A DNA stretch of 64,000 bases from an uncultured Campylobacter sp. (GTDB lineage Bacteria > Campylobacterota > Campylobacteria > Campylobacterales > Campylobacteraceae): assembly GCF_938039205.1 (NCBI RefSeq), contig NZ_CALHVM010000024.1, positions 1 to 64,000 on the forward strand, written 5' to 3'. A model generated the notes under the pieces. The model was not told the origin of the DNA. It worked only from the letters and a program-made list of their open reading frames with translations, and did no database searches. Below, one piece after another: positions 8,293 to 17,764 of the stretch (its first letter is position 1; each line of letters opens with the position of its first letter). The translations under genes and the position numbers were made by a program.

Positions 8293-8707
8293 CGACGGCT
8301 CGTGCCTGGACAACCCGGGTCCCGGCGGCTGGGCATACATCCTAGAGTACGGCGAGCACAAAAAAACGGCAAGCGGCGGCGAGGCGTATACGACGAATAA
8401 TCAAATGGAGCTACGCGCTGCGATCGAAGGACTAAAAGCGCTAAAGCAGCCCTGCCGAGTGAAGCTCTACACCGATAGCTCATACGTCGCAAACGCCGTA
8501 AATGCGTGGCTAGAGGGCTGGGTGAAGAAAAACTTTAAAAACGTAAAAAACGTCCCGCTGTGGCAGGAGTATCTGGCTGCTAGCGAGCCGCACGAGGTCG
8601 AAGCGATCTGGGTCAAAGGCCACGCCGGACACCCGCAAAACGAGCTTTGCGACGAGATGGCGCGCGAACAAGCCGTAAAGATAAAAAATAGCTTAAAAGG
8701 CGAATAA
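8270..8707 (+). CDS. rnhA: Ribonuclease HI
   Basis: Degrades the RNA strand of RNA-DNA hybrids. It starts at ATG 8270 (MKTVCLFSDGSC), which restores the family N-terminus; upstream in-frame codons lie inside the preceding gene. Catalytic Asp (FSDGSC), Glu (QMELRAAI), Asp (YTDSSYV) and the late Asp (ELCDEMA) are visible, together with the basic handle WLEGWVKKNFK. Its start is embedded in the LapB-like gene and its TAA overlaps the rnc ATG by one base, so three genes are coupled. rnhB at 11454 encodes the second RNase H class. Confidence 0.96.
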   Translation: MKTVCLFSDGSCLDNPGPGGWAYILEYGEHKKTASGGEAYTTNNQMELRAAIEGLKALKQPCRVKLYTDSSYVANAVNAWLEGWVKKNFKNVKNVPLWQEYLAASEPHEVEAIWVKGHAGHPQNELCDEMAREQAVKIKNSLKGE

Positions 8708-9375
8708 TGCGAAATTTGGAAGAGAAATTAGGATATAAATTTAAAGACGAAAAACTGCTAAAAACCGCGCTCACGCATAAAAGCGTAAAAGGCGGCGCAA
8801 ACAACGAGAGGCTCGAGTTTTTGGGCGATGCGGTGATGGATCTGGTGATCGGGGATTATCTTTTTCACAAATTTTCGCGTCTGAGCGAAGGCGATCTAAG
8901 TAAACTGCGCGCCGCGCTAGTAAATGAAAAAAGCTTTGCCGAGCTCGCCAAATATCTAAATTTAGGCCAGCTCATCAATATCTCGCCCGCCGAGGAGCAC
9001 AACGGCGGACGGCTAAAAGCATCGATCTTATCAGACGCCTTCGAGGCGCTGATGGGCGCGATCTACCTAGAAAGCGGCTTTGACGCCGTGCGCGCGGCCA
9101 GCCTAAAGGCCTTTGAGAGATGCTACCCCGATATAAATTTTGAGCGCATGGTAAAAGACTATAAAACCGCGCTGCAAGAGCTCACCCAAGCGCGCTTCGC
9201 CGAGATACCAAAATACGTGCTGGTGGGCTCAAAAGGGCCCGATCATAAGAAAGAATTTGAGATCGCGCTGATGCTAAACGAGCGCGAAATCTCGCGAGCC
9301 GCGGGCAAGAGCAAAAAAGAAGCCGAGCAAAAAGCCGCCAAAACCGCGCTTGAAATTTTAGGAGAGGGCAAGTGA
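8707..9375 (+). CDS. rnc: Ribonuclease III
   Basis: Cleaves double-stranded RNA in rRNA precursors and some mRNAs. The signature ERLEFLGDAVMD lies around residues 34-45, with the second catalytic pair in LSDAFEALMGAIYLE. A double-stranded RNA-binding domain occupies about 150-220 and ends in GKSKKEAEQKAAKTAL. The 222-residue length is normal. It starts in the stop codon of rnhA (TAATG) and ends over the GTG start of aroC (GTGA). Confidence 0.97.
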   Translation: MRNLEEKLGYKFKDEKLLKTALTHKSVKGGANNERLEFLGDAVMDLVIGDYLFHKFSRLSEGDLSKLRAALVNEKSFAELAKYLNLGQLINISPAEEHNGGRLKASILSDAFEALMGAIYLESGFDAVRAASLKAFERCYPDINFERMVKDYKTALQELTQARFAEIPKYVLVGSKGPDHKKEFEIALMLNEREISRAAGKSKKEAEQKAAKTALEILGEGK

Positions 9376-10571
9376 ACACCTTTGGACGCAAACTAGCGCT
9401 AACGACGTTTGGCGAGAGTCACGCAGCGGCTATCGGCGGCGTGCTAGACGGCTTTCCCGCGGGCGTGCGTATCGATTTAAATTTTATCCAAAGCGAGCTT
9501 GACAAACGAAAGCCGGGCGGCTCGAAATTTGCCACGGCCAGGAGCGAAAGCGACTGCGTAGAGATTTTAAGTGGCGTGTTTGATGGCTTGAGCACAGGCA
9601 CTCCGATCGGCTTTATCATCCGAAACGAAAATCAAAAATCGGGCGATTACGAAAATTTACGCGAGCTTTTTCGCCCCGGTCACGCAGACTACGCCTACTA
9701 CCGCAAATACGGCATCCGCGACCACAGAGGCGGCGGACGCAGCTCGGCTAGAGAGACGGCTGTGCGCGTGGCGGGCGGCGCGATAGCTCAAATTTTGCTG
9801 GGCGAGTTTGGCGTCAGCGTGCAAAGCGGCGTGGCTAGCGTGGGCGAGATATCGTGCGGCGAGCGGCTGGATTTCGAGCTGGCGGCGCGCTCGGAGATAT
9901 TTTCGCTAGGTAACGAAGAGGCGATGAAAGAGGAAATCCTAAAAGCCAAGCGTGATCACGACAGCGTCGGAGCTAGCGTCGTCACGGTTATCCGCGGCGC
10001 GCCGGCCGGGCTTGGCGAGGGGCTATACTATAAATTTGACGCGGCAATCGCGGCTGCGATGATGGGCATAAACGGAGTCAAAGCCGTAGAGATCGGCGAG
10101 GGCGCAAATGCCAGCAAGATGCGCGGTAGCGAAAATAACGACTCGATGGGCGCGGCGTATGCGGGCGTAAATTTGAGCGCGGATAACCCTACTCTTGACG
10201 GCGCGAAGCAGCGGTCAAATTTAAACGGAGGCAAATTTGACGAATTTAAAAGCACTTGCCGCGGCTCAAATTCAAACGAGAAATTCGGTTTTGCCTCAAA
10301 TCACGCGGGCGGAACGCTAGGCGGTATGACGAGCGGGCAAGAAGTCGTGATAAAGACGCATTTTAAGCCGACCCCGTCGATATTTTTATCTCAGCCGACG
10401 CAAAACGTGCGCGGCGAGGACGTCATCTGCGAGCTGCGCGGACGGCACGATCCGTGTATCGGAGTGCGCGGCAGCGTCGTAGCCACCGCGATGGCAAGGC
10501 TCGTAACAGCCGATATGCTACTTTTAAATTTGAGCGCAAATCTTGCGAATTTAAAGAAAATTTACGGCTAA
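9372..10571 (+). CDS. aroC: Chorismate synthase with an unusual internal insertion
   Basis: Last step of the shikimate pathway: FMN-dependent elimination of phosphate from EPSP to give chorismate. The start is GTG 9372, overlapping rnc by four bases. Conserved stretches include FGESHAAAIGG, the RDHRGGGRSSARET active-site loop, MGINGVKAVEIGEG, SNHAGGTLGGMTSGQ and GRHDPCIGVRG. At 399 residues it is about 40 longer than the usual ~360. The excess lies between ENND (254-257) and SNHAGG (309 on), where 51 Ser/Asn/Gly/Lys-rich residues replace a short loop of about eight in relatives I recall. This stretch is encoded by AAATTT-rich DNA (10143-10295). The core active-site motifs are intact. Confidence 0.95.
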   Translation: MNTFGRKLALTTFGESHAAAIGGVLDGFPAGVRIDLNFIQSELDKRKPGGSKFATARSESDCVEILSGVFDGLSTGTPIGFIIRNENQKSGDYENLRELFRPGHADYAYYRKYGIRDHRGGGRSSARETAVRVAGGAIAQILLGEFGVSVQSGVASVGEISCGERLDFELAARSEIFSLGNEEAMKEEILKAKRDHDSVGASVVTVIRGAPAGLGEGLYYKFDAAIAAAMMGINGVKAVEIGEGANASKMRGSENNDSMGAAYAGVNLSADNPTLDGAKQRSNLNGGKFDEFKSTCRGSNSNEKFGFASNHAGGTLGGMTSGQEVVIKTHFKPTPSIFLSQPTQNVRGEDVICELRGRHDPCIGVRGSVVATAMARLVTADMLLLNLSANLANLKKIYG

Positions 10572-10763
10572 CTCCAAGATAACCGCACTCCAAACGAAGC
10601 AGAGCAAAACGGACGCTGCGCGCGCGAAATTTGCGACGACTTCTACGCGTATTTGGGCTATAAGGCCGCAAATTTTGGCTACAAATACGTAAAAATCCCA
10701 CCGCGAAATTTATAAAAAATCCGCAGTTTTCGCACTATTTTTTATATCTAAAGCTTTTCCTGA
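10572..10763 (+). other. Decayed intergenic segment after aroC
   Basis: Directly after the aroC stop the same frame stays open for 47 codons (10572-10712) and reads as ordinary protein (EICDDFYAYLGYKAANFGY) without a start codon. It may be the remnant of a lost gene. I cannot name it. Confidence 0.3.
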
Positions 10764-11244
10764 AATGCTCTTAACGAAAGCGTCAAAATTCGCATCCATA
10801 AACGCATGAAATTTGCGCTCAGTAAAGATGTTTGGCAGATTTATATTTACGACATAGACGTCGAGAAAAACGGCATAACAGACATCTTTTATATAAAAAA
10901 TATCTCGCATGGCAGCTTAGAAAATTTACTCACGGACGCTGCAAAATATCTAAAATTTATGCAAAAGCCATAGAAAAAATAGAGCGCGCCAAGGAGCCGG
11001 GAGTGCATGAATTTAGGCTTTTTAATGCTAACGGCAAGAAAAAGTACATCCTAAAAAGACTTGCCAAACAGACTACGAAGCGCGAAAATCTAAGCATCGG
11101 CACGATGTTTATACGAACGAGTCGGTTGCTAGCATTTACGAGAAATTTTGTAGTTTTTAAAAATATCTTGCGCAAAATAAGCCAAATTTGCAGTTTTACG
11201 CTACGTCGAACGGGAGCTGTCCTGGGGATCAGAAGTATGCGTAA
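10764..11244 (+). pseudogene. Pseudogene remnant of unknown protein, broken in three frames
   Basis: Three consecutive plus-strand segments read as plausible protein but in different frames. The first runs 10764-10973 (contains MKFALSKDVWQIYIYDID, ends at TAG 10971). The second covers about 10974-11100 in another frame (IERAKEPGVHEFRLFNANG). The third runs 11101-11244 (YTNESVASIYEKF, an internal TAA at 11158-11160, then NKPNLQFYATSNGSCPGDQK, ending at TAA 11242). This pattern fits one gene with a stop or frameshift near 10971, a second shift near 11100 and a nonsense codon. The family is not recognised. An apparent 183-residue frame spanning 10832-11383 only captures the middle segment. Confidence 0.45.
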
Positions 11245-11453
11245 ATATCAAATTTGCTCTTGTTTTCTTGTAGAATCAAATTTGGCAACTAGGCCGTATC
11301 GCATAACTCGGTCACTCATAAGGTCGCCGATAAAACAGTTAAATTTAAAGAAAATAGTTTTAGTTTTTGATGTTTATGCGTAAAATTCGTATAATTTATC
11401 GTCGCGCAAATGTTCAATCTATTTTACGAAAACAAGGCTACACAAAGTCAAAT

Positions 11454-12029
11454 TTACTCATCAAACAGCCCGCGCTCAAAGCTTTTTACGTGAAAGCTAC
11501 GCCTTTGCAGCGGCGAGTCGCCAAGACTTGCGATCGCGTCTAGATGCGCTTTCGTGCCGTAGCCTTTGTGTGCGGCGTATCCATAGCCCGTATACACGCC
11601 GTCCCACGCCTGCATCAGCGCGTCGCGGCTTACCTTGGCTAGGATGCTTGCGGCGCTCACCTGCGCGACCTTGCCGTCGGCTCCGACCATCGTTTTTATG
11701 CCGGTGCCGTAGTTTGCGTTGCCGTCGTAGAGCAGCTCGCAGTCCGTAAAATGCGCCTTAAACAGCCGCAGCGCGCGTCTGAGGCACTCGCTAAGCCCCA
11801 GCTCGTCGATTTGCTCGTTTGAAAAATACGCGATGAGAAATTCCGAGTTTTTTATTATCTCTTTTAACAGCTCCTCGCGACGCTTTTCAGTCAGTTTTTT
11901 TGAGTCGTTTAGGCCCGCTATATCGCGCTTTAGTACGCATGCGGCTACCGCCATGGGGCCCGCTAGCGCACCGCGTCCAGCCTCGTCGATACCGCATATT
12001 TGGGCGTCAAATTTGTTTTTCATCGGCAT
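11454..12029 (-). CDS. rnhB: Ribonuclease HII
   Basis: Removes ribonucleotides and RNA primers from DNA. The N-terminal [14 protein letters not shown] motif supplies the Asp-Glu pair, [11 protein letters not shown] follows, and the later KVSRDALM region completes the fold; the 191-residue size is typical. Two starts are possible, ATG 12029 (MPMKNKF) or ATG 12023 (MKNKF). It sits convergently to the pseudogene and close behind the DUF3298-like gene on the same strand. Confidence 0.95.
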   Translation of the reverse strand: MPMKNKFDAQICGIDEAGRGALAGPMAVAACVLKRDIAGLNDSKKLTEKRREELLKEIIKNSEFLIAYFSNEQIDELGLSECLRRALRLFKAHFTDCELLYDGNANYGTGIKTMVGADGKVAQVSAASILAKVSRDALMQAWDGVYTGYGYAAHKGYGTKAHLDAIASLGDSPLQRRSFHVKSFERGLFDE

Positions 12030-12114
12030 GCTTTCACGTATTTTTTGGAGTTTAAGTCATCAAATTTCGGTTTGATTCGTATCAAATTTTGCCTTCCACT
12101 TTTCAAAAAATTGC

Positions 12115-12996
12115 CTAAAACAGCCCGAAATTTTGTTTTAGATACTCTTTTACGAGTTCAAGCGGTAGCGAGATCTCGCTGTTTTTACCGCCGGCCGCAC
12201 CGTCAAAAAATGTAATGCCGCTTGGCGAGAGTGTAAAATTTTCGCTCGGCGTTATCTTTTCTTTTGCGAATATCGCCGCTAAATTTGTATCGTTTAGATC
12301 CTTAAAAACGTCGCTTAAATTTATCTTTTTTAGGTTTTTGAGCCAGACGGTTTTGCAGACTTTTCCGCTTGCGCCTAGTTCGCAGACGCTTCTTATTTTT
12401 CCGTTTTGGTACTCGAGGTTATTTAGCGCGTTTGCGGCGCTGTTTGAGGAGTCTTTGAGCCATGCCGATTTAAAATTTACAAGTTTTGCTGCGAGAGATT
12501 TTTTGTTATTTTGCGCAAATTTAGGCGAGTAAAAGTCGCTCGCTACGGCTTCAAATCGCGCTCCGTCTTGCCCGATCTCTTGCAGTCCGAGCGCGGCAAA
12601 ATCATAGCTTGCAACATGTTTTAGCATGGCTTTTCGCGCCTTGCCTCTGATTGCTAGCTTGCCCGTTAGTTCGCCGTTATCCGCTTTCACGCTCAGATTT
12701 AGCCACTCGGTGATCGCGCTTACGGCCGTTATAGCGGCGCCTGATCTTTCGATGCTGCCCTTACTAAAGTCGTATCTGGCACCCTCAAAAAATGCGTGAC
12801 CTTGAAATTTGGGCGGTAAAACGACGCCTTTATCGCTAAAATTTTCAAACTCGGCCTCAAGCTCACTGATATAGAGCTCAAATTTGCTCCCGTCCGCCTC
12901 GCCTGCAAATTTATAAATTTTACCCTCGTTTTCGTGTCTGATCTCGTAGCCTAGCGCCAAAACGCAAGCCAAAAATAGCGTCGCAACCGCTCTCAT
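12115..12996 (-). CDS. Secreted DUF3298/RsiV-like protein
   Basis: 293 residues with a short signal peptide (MRAVATLFLACVLALG) for export. The final ~100 residues resemble the DUF3298 fold, with the diagnostic FTLSPSGITFFDGA strand followed by ISLPLELVKEYLK. The same domain occurs in RsiV anti-sigma factors and PdaC-type enzymes, but no transmembrane or sigma-binding part is present. A periplasmic binding or cell-envelope role is an inference. It lies ten bases downstream of the AAA+ ATPase gene on the same strand and is probably co-transcribed with it. Confidence 0.75.
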   Translation of the reverse strand: MRAVATLFLACVLALGYEIRHENEGKIYKFAGEADGSKFELYISELEAEFENFSDKGVVLPPKFQGHAFFEGARYDFSKGSIERSGAAITAVSAITEWLNLSVKADNGELTGKLAIRGKARKAMLKHVASYDFAALGLQEIGQDGARFEAVASDFYSPKFAQNNKKSLAAKLVNFKSAWLKDSSNSAANALNNLEYQNGKIRSVCELGASGKVCKTVWLKNLKKINLSDVFKDLNDTNLAAIFAKEKITPSENFTLSPSGITFFDGAAGGKNSEISLPLELVKEYLKQNFGLF

Positions 12997-13006
12997 AATC
13001 GCTCCT

Positions 13007-14101
13007 TTATATGCCTAGCGCCCAGCGAGAAAACGGCGCGACCTCGCATTTTATGCCCTCTATGCTCGTCTTGCCCGAGTTTGCCACACTGATTGCTTGT
13101 AGCCTATTTATACCTAAAATTTTTAAATTTGCGTGCAGTTTTTTAAATTTTAAAAAGACCAAATCCGCATCGCTAAACGGCGAGCAAATGATAGCAAGTT
13201 TCCTTTTTGGCAGGAAAAAATCAAGCTCTTTTGTATAAAAAATCTGCTCGTTAAATTTGGCTAGCTCGCAAAAAATCGTGTTATTAAAATTCTTAGCGAA
13301 GTCCTTTTTTAGGCTTAGTGCACTTTTAAACGCAAAGTCGTTAAAATAAAGCCTTTTTGCGGCGTTTGGCTCGTTAAATTTCTCTACCAGGCTAACCGCG
13401 CTCATATTTTCCAGCTCGCTAAGCGCGCCGTAAACGCTATCTTTTGAGATTTTGCGGGTGGATTTTAGCGTGCTAAAAATCTCAAAAACGCTCACGTTTT
13501 GCGCCTGAGCTTTCACGCACTCTTTTAGTACGGCCAGCTGTGTGGCGGAGAGTGAGGATTTTAGCGCGGTTTGTAGATTTACCGCGACGTTTTCGGGATC
13601 GCAAAAGGCCGACGCGGGGCTTCTGCCGTGAAGCAAAAAGTGGCTAAAAAGCGTTTCTGGATCGATCTTTTTCGAAAAAAATGCGATAAACTCCTCGTAG
13701 TCTAAAAAATCCAAATTTAGCTCGCTAAAGCCGCTTAAATTTACGTCCCTAAATTGCGAGGCTAGGATAAAATTTGATAAATTTAGCTCCAAAATTCGCT
13801 CAAATTTTTCCTGAAATCTCTGCTCGAAATCATCGATCGCTAGAATTTTTATCTGTGGATTTTGGCGTAAAAACTCTGGCAAATTTGACAAAATCTCATC
13901 CGCATCTATGCGAAGGTCGCCTAAATTTACGTACAAAAACTCTTTGCTCTCAAATGCCGACAAAAAGCCAGCGATTAGAGATGTTTTGCCGCTTCCTATA
14001 CTGCCTTTTATCAGCGTTTTGGGTGCGACGATTTCAAATTTTCTATTTATAAATTTGATATTTTTTGGCGGATTTTGATAAAGCGCGTTTAGGATTTGCA
14101 T
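13007..14101 (-). CDS. AAA+ ATPase (ATPase/DUF4143-like)
   Basis: 364 residues. Walker A is GSIGSGKTS (about 33-41) and Walker B is KILAIDDFE (about 84-92). Further on, LILASQFRD resembles a sensor-1 strand. The C-terminal half has a winged-helix-like segment (KDSVYGALSELENMSAVSLVEK) and a PD-(D/E)XK-like end (TKELDFFLPKRKLAIICSPF). This is the plan of the ATPase plus DUF4143 family, whose function is poorly known. The DUF3298-like gene follows after ten bases. Confidence 0.75.
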   Translation of the reverse strand: MQILNALYQNPPKNIKFINRKFEIVAPKTLIKGSIGSGKTSLIAGFLSAFESKEFLYVNLGDLRIDADEILSNLPEFLRQNPQIKILAIDDFEQRFQEKFERILELNLSNFILASQFRDVNLSGFSELNLDFLDYEEFIAFFSKKIDPETLFSHFLLHGRSPASAFCDPENVAVNLQTALKSSLSATQLAVLKECVKAQAQNVSVFEIFSTLKSTRKISKDSVYGALSELENMSAVSLVEKFNEPNAAKRLYFNDFAFKSALSLKKDFAKNFNNTIFCELAKFNEQIFYTKELDFFLPKRKLAIICSPFSDADLVFLKFKKLHANLKILGINRLQAISVANSGKTSIEGIKCEVAPFSRWALGI

Positions 14102-14412
14102 TTTTTGCCTTTTAAATTTGGAAAATTATAGCGAAGTTTCCTTATAAAGAGGAAGCTAATTAAAATTTTATCTCAAAAGATGATCTAAAATTTACCGCTT
14201 TTAAAAGAAAATGTATTAAATTTGAGCGAGAAAAACGCAGACACTATGAAAGCAAAATTTTATTCGAACCAAATTTGCGTTCGAATAAACCCGTCCAAAT
14301 TTACATCAAACCAAATTTAAATATTTCGCATCAAATTTTCAGCCAAATTTGCAAAAACTTCCTTATAAAAAGGAAATAATTTTATTAAATTTCATCAAAT
14401 TTGCTCAAAATA
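14102..14412. other. Hairpin-rich intergenic region upstream of the S10 operon
   Basis: About 310 bases without a credible gene. It contains two similar TTCCTTATAAA-(A/G)AGGAA hairpins (near 14137-14155 and 14359-14376) and a perfect 9-bp stem TATTCGAAC/GTTCGAATA (14261-14269 and 14279-14287) closing on a CAAATTTGC loop. AAATTT words fill the remainder. No function assigned. Confidence 0.5.
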
Positions 14413-14441
14413 TTGACTTTAAAAAGCCATTTGGATAAAAT
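14413..14441 (+). promoter_or_regulatory. Promoter of the S10 ribosomal operon
   Basis: TTGACT at 14413-14418 and TAAAAT at 14436-14441 are separated by 17 bases, the best sigma-70 match in the window. Transcription would start near 14448 and leave a leader of about 60 bases before rpsJ. Confidence 0.7.
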
Positions 14442-14506
14442 CCGAGTCTCTTACACAAGTAAGAAGTGTCGTATGTTTGCGACAAGTTCTATTCAAAGGA
14501 AAGAAA

Positions 14507-14818
14507 ATGGAAAGAATCAGGCTTAAGCTTAAAGCTTATGACCATAGAGTTCTCGACCGCACAGTTGCAGCCATAGTAGAAGCTGTCAAACGAACGGGCG
14601 CCGACGTCAGAGGTCCGGTGCCGATGCCTACGAAGATCAAACGCTACACGGTCTTAAAATCACCACACATCAACAAAGACTCACGCGAGCAGTTTGAAAT
14701 GAGAATTCACGCTAGAATGCTAGATATCGTAGCGGCTACGCCCGATACCGTCGACTCGCTAACAAAGCTTGACTTAGCCCCTGAGGTTAATGTCGAAGTC
14801 CGCGCGATGGGCAAATAA
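14507..14818 (+). CDS. rpsJ: 30S ribosomal protein S10
   Basis: 103-residue S10, component of the 30S head and also NusE in antitermination complexes. The start is ATG 14507 ([17 protein letters not shown]) behind an AAAGGAAAG site; an upstream in-frame ATG at 14477 would add ten non-homologous residues. The motif [20 protein letters not shown] is diagnostic. It is the first gene of the S10 operon, and rplC follows 14 bases later. Confidence 0.98.
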   Translation: MERIRLKLKAYDHRVLDRTVAAIVEAVKRTGADVRGPVPMPTKIKRYTVLKSPHINKDSREQFEMRIHARMLDIVAATPDTVDSLTKLDLAPEVNVEVRAMGK

Positions 14819-14832
14819 AGGCGAGGTGAAAG

Positions 14833-15411
14833 ATGGAATATATCGTAGAAAAAATAGGCATGAGCAGAACGGTAAACAACCCGAGTATCCCTGTTACGCT
14901 TCTAAAAGTCGTAAACGCTAAAGTTTGCGAAGTGAGCGAATGCGGCAGCGCGATAGTAGCTTATGCTAAAGGTAAAGCAAAAAATAAAGCCATAGAGGGT
15001 CAGCAAAAAAAATATAGCCTAACGGCGGAATTTAATAAATTCGCAACCCTAGAAGTCGCCAATAAAGAGGCAGGCGATCTTGATTTTAGTCCGCTTAGCT
15101 CGGCTAAAATTTTAAAAGTTAGCTTCAGCTCAAAAGGTAAAGGCTATCAAGGCGTCGTGAAAAGACACGGGTTTGCGGGTGGCCCAAAAAGCCACGGTTC
15201 TCGCTTCCACAAAAGACACGGCTCTATCGGTAACCGCGAGTGGCCGGGACGCGTTCAGCCTGGTATGAAAATGGCCGGACACACCGGAAACGAAAAAGTT
15301 ACCGTTAAAAACGAAATCGTAAGCTTTGACGCCGAAAACGGAATTTTGGTTTTAAAAGGCAGCGTCGCTGGCTATAACGGCGCAATGGGCAGAATAAGGA
15401 TAGTAAAATGA
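14833..15411 (+). CDS. rplC: 50S ribosomal protein L3
   Basis: 192-residue L3, a primary 23S binder near the peptidyl-transferase centre. The family core [21 protein letters not shown] and [14 protein letters not shown] are intact. It begins behind GAGGTGAAAG and overlaps rplD by four bases (ATGA), indicating coupling. Confidence 0.98.
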   Translation: MEYIVEKIGMSRTVNNPSIPVTLLKVVNAKVCEVSECGSAIVAYAKGKAKNKAIEGQQKKYSLTAEFNKFATLEVANKEAGDLDFSPLSSAKILKVSFSSKGKGYQGVVKRHGFAGGPKSHGSRFHKRHGSIGNREWPGRVQPGMKMAGHTGNEKVTVKNEIVSFDAENGILVLKGSVAGYNGAMGRIRIVK

Positions 15412-16022
15412 GTAAAGTTTGCGTATTAAACGAAAAATTTGAAAAAGCTAGCGAGCTTGATCTACCGGCTAATTACGCCCAGATTAACCCGCACAACCTA
15501 TATCTTTACGTTAAGTCTTATTTGTCCGGTATGCGTTCAAATTCGGCTCACACCAAAACCAGAGCTTTCGTAAGCGGCGGCGGTAAAAAACCGTGGAGAC
15601 AAAAAGGTCGCGGCGGCGCTAGAGCGGGCTCAACCAGAACTAACGTCTGGGTAGGCGGCGCAGTGGCGTTTGGTCCGAGCAACGAGCGAAACTATTTCCA
15701 AAAGGTCAATAAAAAGCAAAAAAGATTGGCGCTTGAGTTCGCGCTAAACGAAAAAGCTAACGCGGGTAAAATTTTCGCGGTAGATAGCATAGAGATCGCA
15801 AGCGGTAAGACTAAAGACGCTGCTAAAGTAATCAGCGCGTTAAATTTGAGAGATGCCTTGGTCGTAAAAGATCTGCTTGACGACAACACGCTATTGGCGT
15901 TTAGAAATTTATCAAACTGCTATCTAATCGATGCGAGCGAGATAAACGCTTACTTAGTGGCGACTTACGGTGCCGTCGTTATCGAGAAGGCCGCACTTGA
16001 ATCTATAATAAAAGAGGGCTGA
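15408..16022 (+). CDS. rplD: 50S ribosomal protein L4
   Basis: 204-residue L4. The extended loop with [18 protein letters not shown] reaches the exit tunnel; in E. coli L4 also represses its own operon, but no matching leader structure is evident here. It starts inside the rplC stop and ends two bases before rplW. Confidence 0.98.
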   Translation: MSKVCVLNEKFEKASELDLPANYAQINPHNLYLYVKSYLSGMRSNSAHTKTRAFVSGGGKKPWRQKGRGGARAGSTRTNVWVGGAVAFGPSNERNYFQKVNKKQKRLALEFALNEKANAGKIFAVDSIEIASGKTKDAAKVISALNLRDALVVKDLLDDNTLLAFRNLSNCYLIDASEINAYLVATYGAVVIEKAALESIIKEG

Positions 16023-16023
16023 A

Positions 16024-16305
16024 ATGGCAGATATAACTGATATCAAAACGATTTTATATACGGAAAAAACTCTCGGTCTTCAAGAGCAAGGCGTGGTCGT
16101 CATACAAACTTCGCCTAAGATGACTAAAAACAGGCTGAAAGAAATTTTGAAAGAGTATTTTGGAGTAACGCCGCTTCGCGTAAATTCGCTTAGAATCGAC
16201 GGAAAAGTTAAGCGTTTCAAAGGAAGAGAAGGACAACGAAGCGAGATAAAGAAATTTTACGTTCAGTTGCCTGAAGGCTCAAGCCTAGAAAACACGGAGG
16301 CGTAA
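16024..16305 (+). CDS. rplW: 50S ribosomal protein L23
   Basis: 93-residue L23, located at the tunnel exit where it docks trigger factor and SRP. It begins [21 protein letters not shown] and keeps the basic [20 protein letters not shown] strand. Genes on both sides are separated by a single base, so it is mid-operon. Confidence 0.97.
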   Translation: MADITDIKTILYTEKTLGLQEQGVVVIQTSPKMTKNRLKEILKEYFGVTPLRVNSLRIDGKVKRFKGREGQRSEIKKFYVQLPEGSSLENTEA

Positions 16306-16306
16306 G

Positions 16307-17137
16307 ATGGCGATAAAAACATATAAACCTTATACACCTAGCCGCAGATTTATGACGGGCTTATCAAGCGAGGACATCACCGCTAAACCTAGCGTGAGAA
16401 GCCTACTTGTAAAGATCCCTGTAAGCGGCGGTAGAAATAGCAATGGTAGAATAACTTCTAGACATAAAGAAGGCGGAGCGAAGAAGCTTTATAGAATCAT
16501 CGACTTTAAACGCCGCAAATTTGGTATCGAAGGTAAAGTCGAAGCTATCGAGTACGATCCGAACAGAAACTGCCGCATCGCGCTTATCGCTTATAAAGAC
16601 GGCGAAAAACGCTACATCATCAGACCAAACGGGCTAAACATTGGCGACGTCGTAGCAGCAGCCGAGGCAGGTCTAGACATAAAACCTGGCAACGCGATGA
16701 AACTAAGAAACATCCCTGTTGGTACTATCGTACATAACGTGGAGCTAAAACCGGGCAAGGGCGCTCAGATGGCTCGTTCAGCCGGCGGTTATGCTCAGCT
16801 AATGGGTAAAGAGGAAAAATACGTAATGCTTCGCTTGCCAAGCGGCGAGATGAGACAAGTGCTCGCAGAGTGCATGGCTAGTATCGGCGTAGTAGGTAAC
16901 GAAGACTGGGCGAACGTAACTATCGGTAAAGCCGGACGTAATCGCCACAGAGGTATCCGTCCTCAAACCCGCGGTTCTGCGATGAACCCAGTAGATCACC
17001 CGCACGGCGGTGGTGAGGGCAAGAAAAACTCAGGCCGTCATCCTGTTACTCCATGGGGTAAACCGACCAAAGGTGCTAAGACTCGCCGCAAGAAGGCTAG
17101 CGATAAGCTTATAATTTCAAGAAGGAAAGGTAAATAG
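16307..17137 (+). CDS. rplB: 50S ribosomal protein L2
   Basis: 276-residue L2, needed for subunit association and peptidyl transfer. The C-terminal [14 protein letters not shown] signature containing the critical His is present, as are the internal [15 protein letters not shown] and the basic tail. It ends two bases before rpsS. Confidence 0.98.
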   Translation: MAIKTYKPYTPSRRFMTGLSSEDITAKPSVRSLLVKIPVSGGRNSNGRITSRHKEGGAKKLYRIIDFKRRKFGIEGKVEAIEYDPNRNCRIALIAYKDGEKRYIIRPNGLNIGDVVAAAEAGLDIKPGNAMKLRNIPVGTIVHNVELKPGKGAQMARSAGGYAQLMGKEEKYVMLRLPSGEMRQVLAECMASIGVVGNEDWANVTIGKAGRNRHRGIRPQTRGSAMNPVDHPHGGGEGKKNSGRHPVTPWGKPTKGAKTRRKKASDKLIISRRKGK

Positions 17138-17139
17138 AG

Positions 17140-17421
17140 ATGGCAAGATCACTCAAAAAAGGACCTTTTGTCGATGAGCATGTAATGAAAAAAGTCGTTG
17201 CCGCTAAAAAAGCTAACGACAACAAGCCGATAAAAACATGGTCTAGACGCAGCACGATAGTGCCTGAAATGATAGGCCTAACGTTTAACGTTCATAACGG
17301 CAAGAGCTTCATTCCAGTATACGTTACGGAAAACCACATCGGATATAAACTAGGCGAATTTGCTCCTACGCGCACATTTAAGGGTCACAAAGGCTCAGTG
17401 CAAAAGAAAATCGGTAAGTAA
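17140..17421 (+). CDS. rpsS: 30S ribosomal protein S19
   Basis: 93-residue S19 of the 30S head, interacting with S13. [14 protein letters not shown] and the signature [21 protein letters not shown] are intact. It lies between rplB and rplV with very short gaps. Confidence 0.98.
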   Translation: MARSLKKGPFVDEHVMKKVVAAKKANDNKPIKTWSRRSTIVPEMIGLTFNVHNGKSFIPVYVTENHIGYKLGEFAPTRTFKGHKGSVQKKIGK

Positions 17422-17430
17422 GGGGATAAG

Positions 17431-17763
17431 ATGAGCAAATCAATTATTAAATTCGTAAGATTATCTCCGACTAAAGCCAGACTAATCGCAAGAGAAGTAC
17501 AAGGTATGAACGCAGAATTTGCACTAGCTAGCCTTAGCTTTATGCCAAACCGCGGCGCCAAATTTATCGCTACGGCTATCAGCTCTGCGGTAGCTAACGG
17601 TGGATTTGAGCCTGAAGAGGTTATCGTGACAAGCTGCCGCGTGGATGCAGGCCCAGTATTAAAAAGATTTAGACCGCGAGCGAGAGGAAGCGCAAGCAGA
17701 ATCCGCAAACCGACTTCTCATATCTTAGTAGAAGTATCTAAACCTGAAAAGAAGGAAGCGTAA
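17431..17763 (+). CDS. rplV: 50S ribosomal protein L22
   Basis: 110-residue L22 whose beta-hairpin lines the exit tunnel. The C-terminal [20 protein letters not shown] segment that forms the tunnel hairpin is intact. The start follows AAGGGGATAAG. Confidence 0.98.
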   Translation: MSKSIIKFVRLSPTKARLIAREVQGMNAEFALASLSFMPNRGAKFIATAISSAVANGGFEPEEVIVTSCRVDAGPVLKRFRPRARGSASRIRKPTSHILVEVSKPEKKEA

Positions 17764-17764
17764 T

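Noticed and set aside
10832..11383. 183-codon plus-strand frame
   Set aside because: Only its middle part looks like protein; the rest is Arg/Ile-rich noise. The three-frame pseudogene explains it better.
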